From Anagrus nilaparvatae (taxonomy: Eukaryota; Arthropoda; Insecta; Hymenoptera; Mymaridae), in assembly GCA_022575985.1 (NCBI GenBank), contig JAKSXM010000040.1, positions 13,286,001 through 13,350,000 of the forward strand: 64,000 bases of DNA, read 5' to 3'. This document shows positions 43,741 to 54,737 of the stretch, piece by piece. The first letter of the stretch is position 1, and each line of letters begins with the position of its first letter. The notes under the pieces were generated by a model, which was given only the letters and a program-made list of their open reading frames with translations, did no database searches and was not told the origin of the DNA. The translations under genes and the position numbers were made by a program.

Positions 43741-44163
43741 TTTAATACTATATACCACTATATACTATATATATTTGAAAATTTATTTGTCTGTCGGTCT
43801 GTCTGTCTGTACCCTAATGGCTCAAGAACAGCCGAACCACTTGACATGAAACCAGTGTCATAATAAATAATTGTAAGAGGGGATACTGGATGGCATGAGT
43901 AGGGGTGCAAGCGCCTGGAGTGCAGCGTATGATTCAGTGTATCCAAGATACTTGAACAGATTGGTTGTCCAATTGCTATATCATTATATGCACTGGATCA
44001 ACCCAGTCTGAATAAAACTAATTGTTATATAAATTAAGTATTGTTAATTAATTGAGTTACATTCCTTTGACCTCCTTATCCTCTTCGGGATTTAGGTCCG
44101 GAGATCAAAGTAAGTAAAAGAGAATCTCGTGGCGACCGTGTACTCTGTAATGGTGCGCTCACA

Positions 44164-44181
44164 TGGCGACCGTGACAGGAC
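44164..44181 (+). promoter_or_regulatory. Primer binding site for tRNA-Arg
   Basis: TGGCGACCGTGACAGGAC directly follows the 5' LTR and is complementary over 18 nt to the 3' end, including CCA, of insect tRNA-Arg as I know it. Arg-primed LTR elements of the mdg1/412 type use this site. Confidence 0.9.
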
Positions 44182-44465
44182 GCCGCAGTGACCACGCGGT
44201 GAATAAGTGGTGGTTATTAAATTATCAATAAGCTAATAAAGTATTAAAGGTGTAAAATAACATTAGCTGTGAAGGTGTAAAGAGTGAAAGGATAGTGATC
44301 AATTGTTTGGTTAAAAGTGGCAATAAAAACTGAAATCAAGGGCGATCATAAATTCAGCAATTTAGCAAAAACCCTGATTTCGATTACTCGACAAATATAC
44401 TATTTTAATATCATTGTCATTGAATCATAATTATTAATTAATTAATCCGGTGTTTCAGAGTTAAA

Positions 44466-45341
44466 ATGGCGGCTAATGAGATTGATGACCACGTTTCGGG
44501 GAATTTCGGGGAGGACGACGGAAGTCTGACGTCATACGAACCGGATGTGGAACATCGAAGGTGGGCCAACAACTTCAGATTGGCCAATGGGCAGCAAGGA
44601 ACTCCGCGAGGAAGGGGAAGAAGCGTCAGAAGCCCACCATTGAACGTTCGTCAAGAAACGCCACCTCCTGGTCGAGTTCAGCAACAGCAGGGAGAAAGAC
44701 AGGAGGGCAATGATGGCCCGGAAAATCCAAGAAGAATGGTGGGAGTCGATGACGTTGAGTTACTGCGGGAACGCATTCATCAGCTCGAAGTGGAGAGGCA
44801 GCAGCTACTCCGTGAACGTGGCGATGGTGCACGCAATGCGAATGGGAGACAAATGGAGATTCGACGAAGGTCGACTCAGGACAAGGTTAATGCAGTAACT
44901 AAAAGTATTCGGCAAGCGGATGTAAACTTTAATGGCAACATCAAGAACACAAACCCAGTGTGGTTTGTGAACCAAATCGAGGAATTGGCGAACCAAGAAC
45001 TAATAGGAGACAAAGCTATCAAAAGCGTATTTAAGGCTACGTTGAAAGGAGATGCAGCGAACTGGATTCGTTTTGCGGATGAAGGAAACTATCAGCAATT
45101 AAGGCGTCGATTCTTGGACAAGTATTGGTCTGACACCATTCAAAGGGAAGTAAGTGCCTACTTGAGGGCAGAGTGCTGCGAAAGTAACAACGGCAGAGAA
45201 AGTTACTTCCTGAAGTGGGCCAACCATGCTCGTCATCTGAATCATTTTCCTAATGATGAGGAAATAATTGATCAATTGAAGTGGCATTTTTTTGAGGCAG
45301 TAGTTGACCGGCTGGAGATGAGACAACCTCGAACTATATGA
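44466..45341 (+). CDS. Gag of the gag-protease LTR element, ends in a premature TGA
   Basis: 291 codons from MAANEIDDHVSG. Residues ~50-135 are Arg/Gln/Pro-rich. Residues ~155-285 form a capsid-like domain (NPVWFVNQIEEL, GDAANWIRFADEGNYQQLRRRFLDKYW, REVSAYLRAECCESNNGRESYFLKWA), the Ty3/gypsy capsid fold. It stops at TGA 45,339-45,341 (PRTI then stop then EMAQILGRIDG), and the same frame stays open to 46,535. The stop is either a one-base lesion, for example TGG to TGA, or a readthrough site. Confidence 0.85.
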   Translation: MAANEIDDHVSGNFGEDDGSLTSYEPDVEHRRWANNFRLANGQQGTPRGRGRSVRSPPLNVRQETPPPGRVQQQQGERQEGNDGPENPRRMVGVDDVELLRERIHQLEVERQQLLRERGDGARNANGRQMEIRRRSTQDKVNAVTKSIRQADVNFNGNIKNTNPVWFVNQIEELANQELIGDKAIKSVFKATLKGDAANWIRFADEGNYQQLRRRFLDKYWSDTIQREVSAYLRAECCESNNGRESYFLKWANHARHLNHFPNDEEIIDQLKWHFFEAVVDRLEMRQPRTI

Positions 45342-45344
45342 GAA

Positions 45345-46535
45345 ATGGCCCAGATACTAGGAAGAATTGATGGAAAGGGTGTCTTAGACAAGGATGGCAA
45401 CAAAGCAAGAGGTAAAGATGGCACGTCAATGGGTTTTTACAAGAAAAACTTCCGTTGTGATCAAAGTCCTAAAAAGGAAGATGGAAAGCCAAAGAAAGAC
45501 CAAAAGGGGCAAGAGAAGGAGGCGTATAAGTCAAAAGAACATCGATACGGAGGGAACTTTAAGGGGTCAAATGGCAATTACCAACCGCGTGAAAGAAAAA
45601 CAAGAGCATTCAACTATAAAATGAATCAAAACTCAGATTCAGAAGGGGAAGACAGCAATTCAGAGAAGCAAATCACCAAAAGCTCGGAGGAAGAATATTC
45701 ATCATCTGAAGCTGAAGAATATGAAATGAACTTTATAGAGGAGTCGAAAGGAAAAGATAGTCCAATAATAGAGGTTTTGGCAAATAAAAGACCAGTAAGA
45801 GCACTTTTAGACACGGGTGCTCAATTATCGGTAATCTCCAAAGCATTGTTAGCAAGTCTAAGAGAAGAGGAAGATGTTAAAATATTATCAGTGAGCAATG
45901 TGATAATAAAAGGAGTGTGTGGTAATCAGAGAAAGATAAAGGAACAAGTACACCTGAACATAAAAATAAAAGATAGGTGTGTATCATGGATATTTTTAGT
46001 AGTACCATGGAGAAATAATGAAATGATAATCGGAATTGAGTTACTGAAGGAAGTTAAAGCAAGAATTGATGTAACAGACCAATCGGTAATAATTAAAGGA
46101 ACGAAGATCAACTTTATACAAGAAAAGTTACAACATCAAATAGAAGCAAAATTGGAAGAAGATATCAGAAAATTGGTGGGAGAATTCCCAAAAGTATTTA
46201 ATGAGGAGATAGAGGCCATAAACGCAGAAAAAGTCAAAATCAACATGGTAGACAAAAGGCCACATAAGAGACCGATGAATCCAATATCGGTCATACATAT
46301 GCCACAAACCAGGAAATATAAAAAGGAAATCGACAAAATAAACGTAAGAGTGGCACTAGAAAAAGCACAGCTAGCGAAAGAAGAATTTAATGAAGAAGAG
46401 CGGAAAGAGAGGCATGTATGGCGGTGTCAACAGAAAAGGGAATCGAAAGCAAGAAGAAAGAAAGAAAGGAAGAAAAGGAAAAGAAAAAAGAAAAGAAAAA
46501 AGCAAGGATACGAAATAAAGGTAGTGAAAAAGTGA
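45345..46535 (+). CDS. Nucleocapsid-like linker, aspartic protease and Lys-rich tail
   Basis: In frame with gag. Residues ~30-90 are very basic, with no CCHC knuckle seen, and ~95-130 acidic. Residues ~140-245 are the retropepsin: VRALLDTGAQLSVISKALL with the catalytic DTG and EMIIGIELLKE near the flap end. Then come FPKVFNEE and VDKRPHKRPMNP, the lead-in to an RT that is absent. The frame ends in an extreme Lys/Arg/Glu-rich tail (KARRKKERKKRKRKKKRKKQ). The RT, RNase H and integrase region has been deleted and replaced by this low-complexity stretch. Confidence 0.85.
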   Translation: MAQILGRIDGKGVLDKDGNKARGKDGTSMGFYKKNFRCDQSPKKEDGKPKKDQKGQEKEAYKSKEHRYGGNFKGSNGNYQPRERKTRAFNYKMNQNSDSEGEDSNSEKQITKSSEEEYSSSEAEEYEMNFIEESKGKDSPIIEVLANKRPVRALLDTGAQLSVISKALLASLREEEDVKILSVSNVIIKGVCGNQRKIKEQVHLNIKIKDRCVSWIFLVVPWRNNEMIIGIELLKEVKARIDVTDQSVIIKGTKINFIQEKLQHQIEAKLEEDIRKLVGEFPKVFNEEIEAINAEKVKINMVDKRPHKRPMNPISVIHMPQTRKYKKEIDKINVRVALEKAQLAKEEFNEEERKERHVWRCQQKRESKARRKKERKKRKRKKKRKKQGYEIKVVKK

Positions 46536-47999
46536 TTTTCAATAAGTGCATAGTGGTAGACAAATGGTAATAGTAAAAGAAATAAGCAAAGTGATTAGGG
46601 GTAGACAAATGGTGATAAAAAAAAAAGTAAGAGGTGATTAATAATAGTCAAATGGTGATATTATAAGAAAATTTATAAAAGAATAAACATTTATAAGACT
46701 GTTAATAAATATTATAAAATAAATAAAATATAAATTGAATAATAGCGAAGTAAATGAACAATCACAGCACAAACCAAGAAAAATTTAACGAAAAAATAAT
46801 CGTTAAATGGAAAACAACCTGTAAATTTACAAGTTTTTTTTAGTTTTCATTTTCAAACAATTATTATTTAATAAAATCAATTAGAATAAGTTTTCGTTAG
46901 TTTTATCAATTCAGGATATCAATATCTTTTAACAATATTTTTGTTTGTTTGTTGGTTAATTTTTATTTAGCTGTGATTGACTAACAAAATATATAAACAT
47001 AGAATAATAAAGTAACTTTAAATAATTTGTATTATCTATATCACAACTAAAATGTAATAAATAAATAATAAGTAAGCAACACACTACTCAAGCTCTCCAG
47101 TCTAATCGATACAAAATACGATCGGGGGACAAATGGTCACCCAAAAATAAATCTAATACTAGCATATTGTTATTAAAAAATAAAGTTTGGTTTTATAAGT
47201 AGATTAATAGAGTTTAATAAAAAAAAATTTTTGTATAATAATTATTTGTGATTAAACTGGTGGGAGTGTAAGAGGGGATACTGGATGGCATGAGTAGGGG
47301 TGCAAGCGCCTGTAGTGCAGCGTATGATTCAGTGTATCCAAGATACTTGAACGGACTGGTTGTCAAATGGCTATATCATTATATGCACTGGATCAACCCA
47401 GTCTGAATAAAACTAATTATTATATAAATTAAGTATTGTTAATTAATTGAGTTACATTCCTTTGACCTCCTTATCCTCTTCGAGATTTAGGTCCGGAGAT
47501 CAAAGTAAGTAAAAGAGAATCTCGTGGCGACCGTGTACTCTGTAATGGTGCGCTCACATAATAAAAGTATTCGGATAACATAGGCTATAGTTTTGTGACT
47601 CAGATTTCTTACTTTTAGAGATATTCAATTTTTACAATTTTTAGGATATATAAAATATTTTGAAAATTTGCTTGAAAAGTGAAATACCTAAGAAATATGA
47701 TTACATTTTACTGTCACAATTGGTATTACTTGATTTTGCACTAATTTATACGTACTCTGTTAAATTTTTTTATTTTCTCTATTATAACTAGAGAATCAAT
47801 CAGAACCTATAATTTTTCATTAATGTTTCACCTACGCTGCTCTGAATAGTTTGAATGTGTTTGCATAATTACAAATTTGCAATGAAAAATGATTTTTTGA
47901 AACAACACAAACAGAAGTAAATGTGACACAGGGGGGGGGGCGGAGCCGCCCCCTCCAACTTTTGCTAGTATACATATATTTGTAACGAAAAATGCCTCG

Positions 48000-48737
48000 T
48001 TACATATCACCATATCCATTAATAATCCATCATGTTCATTGCAATCTTTTAGTTTAGATTTTCATAAATATAATGTTAATGAAAATTCGTTGCAATATTT
48101 ACACAAATTAGAAGAACTAAATACTTTTGAAATTTTTTGTAGTATTAATGATAAAATTTTAAATTCTTTTTTTTTGTCAAAATTTAAAAATATTAAGTGT
48201 AAACAACAATTATGAAGAAGATAACGAATTAACCTTAAGCGCAATTTTAAATTTAAAAAGGTTAATAAATTTGGAAGAGTTATATTTAAAGTTCTTAATA
48301 ATTTTTTACACCTCAGTTTATCCATTATGTCTAAAAATTTGAATATATAAACTTCGGATAATTGTCAGAATATTTGTGATGCAGATTCAATAAATATTTT
48401 TAAAATTAGAAAATTCAAAAAAATAACCATTATATACTTACAAAATATTACAGATAAGATTTTTGAAAATTTAGAATTATAGGAAATATTTGAATGCATA
48501 AATTGCATTCAAATAACTGATAAAGGTATTGAAAAATTATTTAAAAAATGTTATTTACTAAAATGTATAAAAATTGTAAATTGCAATAAAATCAAAAAAA
48601 AAATACTTAATATTTTAACAGAAACAATTTTTAATCGGGGTAAAAAAAATATTTTATATGCACAAATACAAAGCAGTAATATTTTAAGTTTAGATTTCAA
48701 AAAAATAAGTTGTGCTAATATTAAATTAGTTGAATAA
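48000..48737 (+). pseudogene. Leucine-rich-repeat (F-box/LRR type) gene remnant
   Basis: Several frames read as Cys-containing leucine-rich repeats: LSAILNLKRLINLEELYLK, FKKITIIYLQNITDKIFENLEL, IFECINCIQITDKGIEKLFKKCYLLKCIKIVNCNKI. The 'C..IT..gi..L...C..L..i.i..C..I' pattern is that of F-box/LRR proteins. At least two stops (near 48,214 and 48,480) and several frame changes break it. It lies directly after a Helitron end. It could be a captured host gene piece; which gene is not clear. Confidence 0.65.
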
Positions 48738-49469
48738 TAATTTTTATAACAGTACTGTAAATAAATATATGTTTAATATATGATTTTTTTTATTTTATTA
48801 CTTTAATTTTTTTTTAATAAGATATCATTTTTTATTTAATTTTATAATTTACAAAATTATTTTATAATAATAAAATTTATACTTTTTATTCACTTTATAA
48901 AATGACTTATTTAATTATAATTGATTATTAAGATGCTTATTTATAATTTTTATATTTGCAATATATTATTTATACCTGATATTTAGTTTGTTAAAATTTT
49001 TTTTCTAAAAATTTGTTAAATAAAAAAAATTAAAATCACAAGAATATTTTTTTTCTTTTGAAACACAGTACTTAAATTTTTTTTATGACATACTAAAATC
49101 TGAAATTATCATTTTTATTAGATAAAATAGACCATTATACTATTGTTAATGAGGAACCATAGTGCCAATTACTTGGCAGCGTTTTTAAACTGCTCTCAAG
49201 ATTGTAATTTTTGACGAAGTTGAGCTTTATAGGTCTTAAAAATTTTCTACAAGCTTCAAGTTTCCAAAAATTTTTTACTCACTGCTTGTCAATAAATTAT
49301 TAACCAGAGATGATAATTTAAAGTCATAGTCCCAATTTCAGGGTTTAAAAAAAAAACAATTTTTATCATTATCTTTGAAAAACAGTATCTTGAAAACTCT
49401 TTAAAGAGATAAGTAAAAAATTTTTAGCAACTTGAAGCTTGCAGAAAATTTATAAATCCTAGAAAACTC
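48738..49469. repeat. Dispersed repeat with one 155-bp unit
   Basis: 'cagtacttaaattttttttatg' at ~49,065 and 'gttaatgaggaaccatagtgccaattacttggcagcg'-type text at ~49,143 match 16,990-17,140. The rest is AT-rich with no gene seen. Confidence 0.55.
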
Positions 49470-49700
49470 AATTTTGTCGAAAATTACAATTTTGGCAGCA
49501 ATTTAATCAAATTTGAAAATTGGGCCTTTGGGTCAACAATTACCAATAGGTTAATTGACTATAGCGCTGAGAGAATCAGTGATAAAAATACCCGGTTTAC
49601 GACGTTTGAATGGTGACACTTACAACAAAAAAAGTAGAACAAACAGAAGTGTTTTGGTTAATTTTTGAGGTTGCAGCGTTTTATTGAAAATTAAACAATA
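49470..49700 (+). repeat. Dispersed repeat block, copy 2
   Basis: Matches 1,140-1,300 (inverted) and 56,960-57,210 (direct). Confidence 0.6.
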
Positions 49701-50360
49701 ACGAATAGCTACGGAAAAAATACCTTAGAATTATTCTGAAAATTATTGGCTAATTTGCTAAAAATTGGGGTGTTGAGGGTAATAGGCGACTAACAAAATA
49801 TTGACACTGTTATTATAACTAATAAAAATGTCAGTTTAATGAAAGTAAAATAACGTGGCTTGACGCTACCATTATCACATATTTATGTAAATTAACGCCA
49901 CAATACACAATTTAAATAACGTAAATCACTGACAATGAATTAGTATAATTAAAAAGTTTAATTCACCAATTAATTGGGAAGAACACATACATTAATAACT
50001 TAACAAACAATCATAAAAAAATACCTTAATAAAAATGACACCACAGTCTACATAAAAAGAATTAAAAGGCACGTGATAACAAATATGTTAAACATGCTAG
50101 TCGTGTCACAAGACTGGCGTTGGTCAGCGAAGGGGTGGTAAAAGACGCCGGTTAATAAATTGTCAAAAAAATGAATAAAGCCTGCTTGATCACCGTCGAT
50201 CTTGTGACCTGAAAAACACGGGAAATAAAAATTGTATTTTAAACATTTAGTTGGAGTGTAAAAAGTCAGTCCAAGTAAGAAACATCTGTTTAAATTAATT
50301 GATTTTCCCCAATGAATTTCATAAGTTGTCTCAAAAACAAGTTAACTCTAATCGCAGTCT
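49701..50360. other. No gene seen
   Basis: AT-rich. It includes a GC-richer patch at 50,090-50,220 with no identified function. Confidence 0.45.
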
Positions 50361-50363
50361 AAT

Positions 50364-50570
50364 TTGCTAAATTTATATCCGTACTTTAACAACGTATCTG
50401 GCTGTATTAGAGTAGGTGGTCGTCTGAGAAACACTAATCTTAGCTTCTCGCCTTATTCCAATTTAGCACAGCTGATTATTAGAAATTGTCATAAAAATAT
50501 GCTTCATGGCAATACACAACTTACGTTAACCGCTGTTAGAGACTCACATTGGATAATCAATGGTAGATGA
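50364..50570 (+). pseudogene. BEL/Pao integrase N-terminal scrap
   Basis: 68 residues containing YFNNVSGCIRVGGRLRNTNLS, LAQLIIRNCHKNMLHGNTQLTLTAVRDSHWIINGR. This is the segment just before the integrase core of BEL/Pao pol (IRVGGRL, H...H zinc motif, LRQ.yWI..gR). It is followed by a stop, with nothing recognisable on either side. It is a different copy from the one at 38.6 kb. Confidence 0.8.
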
Positions 50571-53133
50571 ACTGTTAGCTGGGTTGATTGGGGCGAAATG
50601 TGAGTCCAGCGTAGAGTCTGACATCAGATTTGTTTTTAGGACATTGAAAAACTTACATGCAGGTAGGTTTACTTTCAGGATCAAAACTCTTTGTTTGCCT
50701 AACTGTATAGTTTAATTTAATACTGCTTAGCTTGACCACTCTGGATACCGCTTTGCTCTGGTCAATGGATTTGAATTTTGTAGTCCCTATATTCTAGTCC
50801 TACGTAATCCTTATAATATAGACTTTTGAAATTCTGTATGACCTTTGATTTTAATTCCAAATATTTACATTCACGGTTAAAATAAAATTTTGAAAATATT
50901 GATTTTTTACACGTATGATTACTTACAATCCTATTATTAAATTTTGTAGAATTTTATATGTAATGGTTTATAATCAACTTTAATTTTGACATTCACGCAA
51001 AAAGAGGAAAATCTTACCATCTTCACTTTCATCTTTTCTTTTTTAGGTGATATCAAATTATATTTGATTCAAAATTTGAGAGGAGTCTAACTCTTATTTT
51101 TAATCTATTAAAGACACCAATAGTTTTATTTGATAAGATAAACGCGATTAGCGATTTTTCATTACACACCATTTTATCATCAACGAAGCGTTTACATACT
51201 TGCGGTAAATGCATGATTGCTGGAGCTCAGAACATATTAGGTTTTATTACATAAAATTACTATATTTATTAATAATAATACACACAATTTATCGCAACAA
51301 GTCTATTATTGTATTTATTTTTTTGTTTACACGTGTTGTATAAATAACGATAGACTTATATATCATAAATGTGTAAATATAAGTTAATGGTTAGCAATAC
51401 AGGTAATAATCTAATCTATTGAATAAAAAGAGTTGTAGAACCATTTAAAAATATTTAAAAAATACATAGTATAAATGCCTTTTTTTGCACAAAAGTGCGC
51501 TTAAATAAATGGTAACCCCCCTCTTAAATATTTGTACTATACATTTTTTTAATTTACACCGTTACATAATTTTTCAGATATAAAGTATCTTAAAAGTCAA
51601 TATTTCTTTCCCATTTACAAGCGGCTTAGTCAATAGACTTACGAACTGGCTGCTGAATTTAAAAATTTTTTTTTACTTATTCGTAAACTGCTAAAATTAA
51701 AACAAAATTATTTTTTCCTTTTTTTCCTAAAGCTGCTTACCATTGCAGTTAAATGAAGCATTTTATAATCTGTTTTAAAACTGTTATCTTCAAGTCAATG
51801 GCAGCTAAAAAAACAAGGTTTGCTATGTTATTGTTCTCTCTTCTCTTAATGACCTAAGTATTAATCACAATGCTTATAACAATATATTAAGAAAAGCATT
51901 TAATATTTGATGAAAAAATAATACAACATAGAATTTTGTCTTTAAGAGAAAGTGTCGAGAAGTGAAACAGAAGGAGAAGAAAAAAATAAAATGAGTAATA
52001 ATATTTAGTGCCATGTATTATGATATAACTATTTTGAAAGAAAAAATGAGTCATTAATAAAGTCATAATTTATTTATTTTTCATTTTAATAATAATCTAA
52101 AAAAATTGCTTTCATACAAAAATCTGTAATTTTAGTAAACCAAAGAAAATCTTTGTGGTACAGCAAAATCCTTTGTCTTCAATTTAATAATAGTTTCCAG
52201 AATAAGTATCTAGAAAAGTCTTTTCTTCTGTACTCTAAGAAGCAACGTCAGAAATCTTTAGTTATGCTCAATTTTATTGACTTAAGCTTGAAGGTAATTA
52301 TAAAAAAATCATTTTTTTATCTTTTATAGCTGCAATTTATTAATTAATTATTGAAATACATGCTACTAACATTTATATTTCCCCTCCTATAAAGTTTTAA
52401 CTAATATATTCAATTAAACCAATGTGGTAAGCTATCTTTAGAATCTCAGAATTTTATATATTTTAGAAATCTAACTATTAAATTTTCCACGCAAGTCCTT
52501 TCTCTTTTTAAATAAAATGAAAATTCGTGATTCATTTTGGCCAGTGCTTACTTTAGCGTAAAACCTTCGCTTTAAAATGAAAAAAAAAAAAATTTCTTAA
52601 TTTAGTTTTTGCTCAAAAAATCTGTATTACTTGGTCTTGTAGTATCTAATGTAGGCTAAATAATAGTAGATGTGAATTTTACTCAATTTAACGCTAACAC
52701 GGATGGTTCTTTAACAACTTTAACTCTCACACGCTGAATTGTAGCCTACTAACTTATCAAGGAACCGAGAAATGTCCTCTGGAACCTCATTTTCTGCCCA
52801 TTTTTGAAATCACTTGCAGTTGGTTTTTACCAACCAGCATTTTTAAATTAAAACCTCACAAATACCTCATTTAATTTTTATGTAAAATGCATTTATAATG
52901 TGTCGATATTTTGAGTAGCATATTTAAATAATAACGGCCATTGTGTTGCTCTAAAAAGAGATTTACTTTATTATTTAACAAGTGATTAATTTAATATTTC
53001 ACATTGAATAACTATAATACATTAACCTAAAGAGAAAACCTAAAGAGAAAAACGACAATTAGGTCTGTTTCTCTATATGTTGAAATTACTAATGAAGACT
53101 TGTCTCTAAGAAACTATACATTAGAAACTTATG
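50571..53133. other. No gene seen; AT-rich
   Basis: No family match, long repeat or RNA gene recognised. A short minus-strand frame near 52,720-52,800 (WAENEVPEDISRFLDKLV) could be a decayed exon, but I have no support beyond its composition. Confidence 0.45.
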
Positions 53134-53171
53134 TGTACATTACATTACATTACATTACATTACATTACATT
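53134..53171. repeat. (ACATT)n microsatellite
   Basis: Seven to eight tandem ACATT units. Confidence 0.95.
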
Positions 53172-53431
53172 ATCTTTACAATACGTATCTAACTTTACTT
53201 AGCTATCTTAAATTGAAGGTGTTACTAATAATTAAAGAGGCTAGTACAGATAGGCTCGTTACACACTTATAATGCAAATTTTCAAATCTTTCTCATAAAA
53301 AAGAGGTAAAAATAAAATTAAACTTACTGGAATATATAAACATAATTAAGTACTCGTTCATTTTTATAATTATAAAATTGAAGTAAAAAATAAATAAAAA
53401 ATAAAAAAACGAAAATAGTGTTTTTCTTTAA

Positions 53432-54094
53432 GGCCCGATTCTCAAAAATTTTTTTAAATTTTTGATTTTATTTTTATTCTTTTATTTTATTTAAAAACTA
53501 TTTAAGGATATCGATATGTAAAAAAAAAATTTAAATAAAATTCCAACGCGTTTAGGAGATATTAAAGTTTTTGTAAAGGTATTCATAAACGTAAGTATAC
53601 AAAAAAAAACTTTAAACGCATTTTTCTCGAAATGCCTTTTTTGAATCAGCTTGCACTCACTTTCAAAAAGTATAAATCCGACTTACCTATCTTTTTTTTT
53701 TTATTTTGTTAAATAATTAAATACGCAGGGTTTAAACCAACAAAATAAAAAAAATGGGTTTTTTTTTATTTCGCTGGCATTTTTTTATTTTTCATAAAAA
53801 TTTTTTTTTTTGTTGGTTTAAACCTTTGGTAAACCAATTCTAAAAACAACCTTTTATTGGTTTTTTTGTTTTTGGCAACCTGGAGTCGAGATATCGTGCA
53901 AGCCGCAAAAAACTACCTCAACTTTGGCGCGCTATATCTCTATAATGAAATATGCAAAAAAAAAAATTTTTTAAAAAGTTAATTCAAGTATTATATAATT
54001 ATGTAAAAAAAAAATTTTTTGGCCAACTAATAAAATAAAAAAAATACACGCATTTTAAAAAGCCACCTTTTTTTTCAAAAATGAGAATCGGGCT
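53432..54094. mobile_element. 663-bp TTAA-flanked inverted-repeat element
   Basis: GGCCCGATTCTCA at 53,432 and TGAGAATCGGGCT ending at 54,094 (12 of 13 bp complementary), with TTAA at 53,428-53,431 and 54,095-54,098. The interior is rich in A/T homopolymers and has no coding frame. Confidence 0.88.
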
Positions 54095-54650
54095 TTAATA
54101 TTCATAATAATACATTAGATTAAATATTGTCAAAGGGTAAATACTATCAAAATATTAATAAATCATCGTTTAGTTTGTCATTGATATCTATTAACATGGA
54201 ACATGTTTATAGGGAGGGGGTACAGGAATCCCTCGTTATTCGCGGTAGTTAGGTTCCAAGAAACTGCCGCGAATAACGAAACCGAGATAAACGAGACCTT
54301 AGTCTTATGGGAAAATGGGGGTTACGTTCCGGCTAAATAAAAAAACTCAATTTAAACATATGTATGCATATATTTATTCATTTATTTGTAAATTAGGACA
54401 GTAATATTTAATCCTTATAATAATCTGTTAATTGCGACTGTTTAGATCTCCTTAAATTATTATATAATTCTTGATAATTTTGAATTGCCACTTCACAACT
54501 GCGTCTAAAAGTTAAACTTGTGTTCATGATTGGATCATTATTCATTCACATCGAATTTTCGTGCTATGAAAAAATCAATGTTTACTATGTGAAATAGCCA
54601 TAATTTTTAAAATTTAAATTTTTAATTTTTTATATTTATTGTTTTAGCTT

Positions 54651-54683
54651 TTGATAAGGGTATTCACCTACCGAAACGTCAAG
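54651..54683 (+). ncRNA. Second hammerhead-like motif (degenerate)
   Basis: TTGATAAGG-GTATTCACC-TACC-GAAACGTC resembles the 27,980 motif: a (C/T)TGA-A core half, a short stem and GAAACGT. The stem is only 4 bp and the first core half deviates from CTGANGA, so ribozyme activity is unlikely. It is probably the 3' terminal motif of a retroelement. Confidence 0.25.
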
Positions 54684-54737
54684 ATAATAAAAATTATTTT
54701 ATCACAACAACATTATACTCGTGAATAAGTCATTTAA

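Larger units (their letters stand above)
43872..47558 (+). mobile_element. 3.7-kb LTR retrotransposon with gag and protease only
   Basis: Two 292-bp LTRs (43,872-44,163 and 47,267-47,558), both TGTAAG...CTCACA, differ at about seven positions (~2.4 percent), so insertion is recent. A 4-bp duplication TAAT flanks it (43,868-43,871 and 47,559-47,562). It has a tRNA-Arg primer site, a gag-protease frame, and a purine-rich tract (AAACTGGTGGGAG) before the 3' LTR. RT, RNase H and integrase are missing, so it must borrow these from a relative. Confidence 0.95.
43757..47968 (+). mobile_element. Helitron copy 2, interrupted by an LTR element
   Basis: Starts as copy 1 and is split at 43,871/47,559 by the LTR retrotransposon; the text rejoins cleanly after removing it. 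At its right end a run of G and the perfect hairpin GGGGGCGGAGCCGCCCCC are followed 11 nt later by CTAG and then T (47,965-47,969), a textbook Helitron 3' end. No Rep/helicase coding sequence. Confidence 0.75.

Noticed and set aside
52690..52800. A possible host exon on the minus strand (WAENEVPEDISRF)
   Set aside because: Too short, no clear splice sites on both sides, no family recognised.
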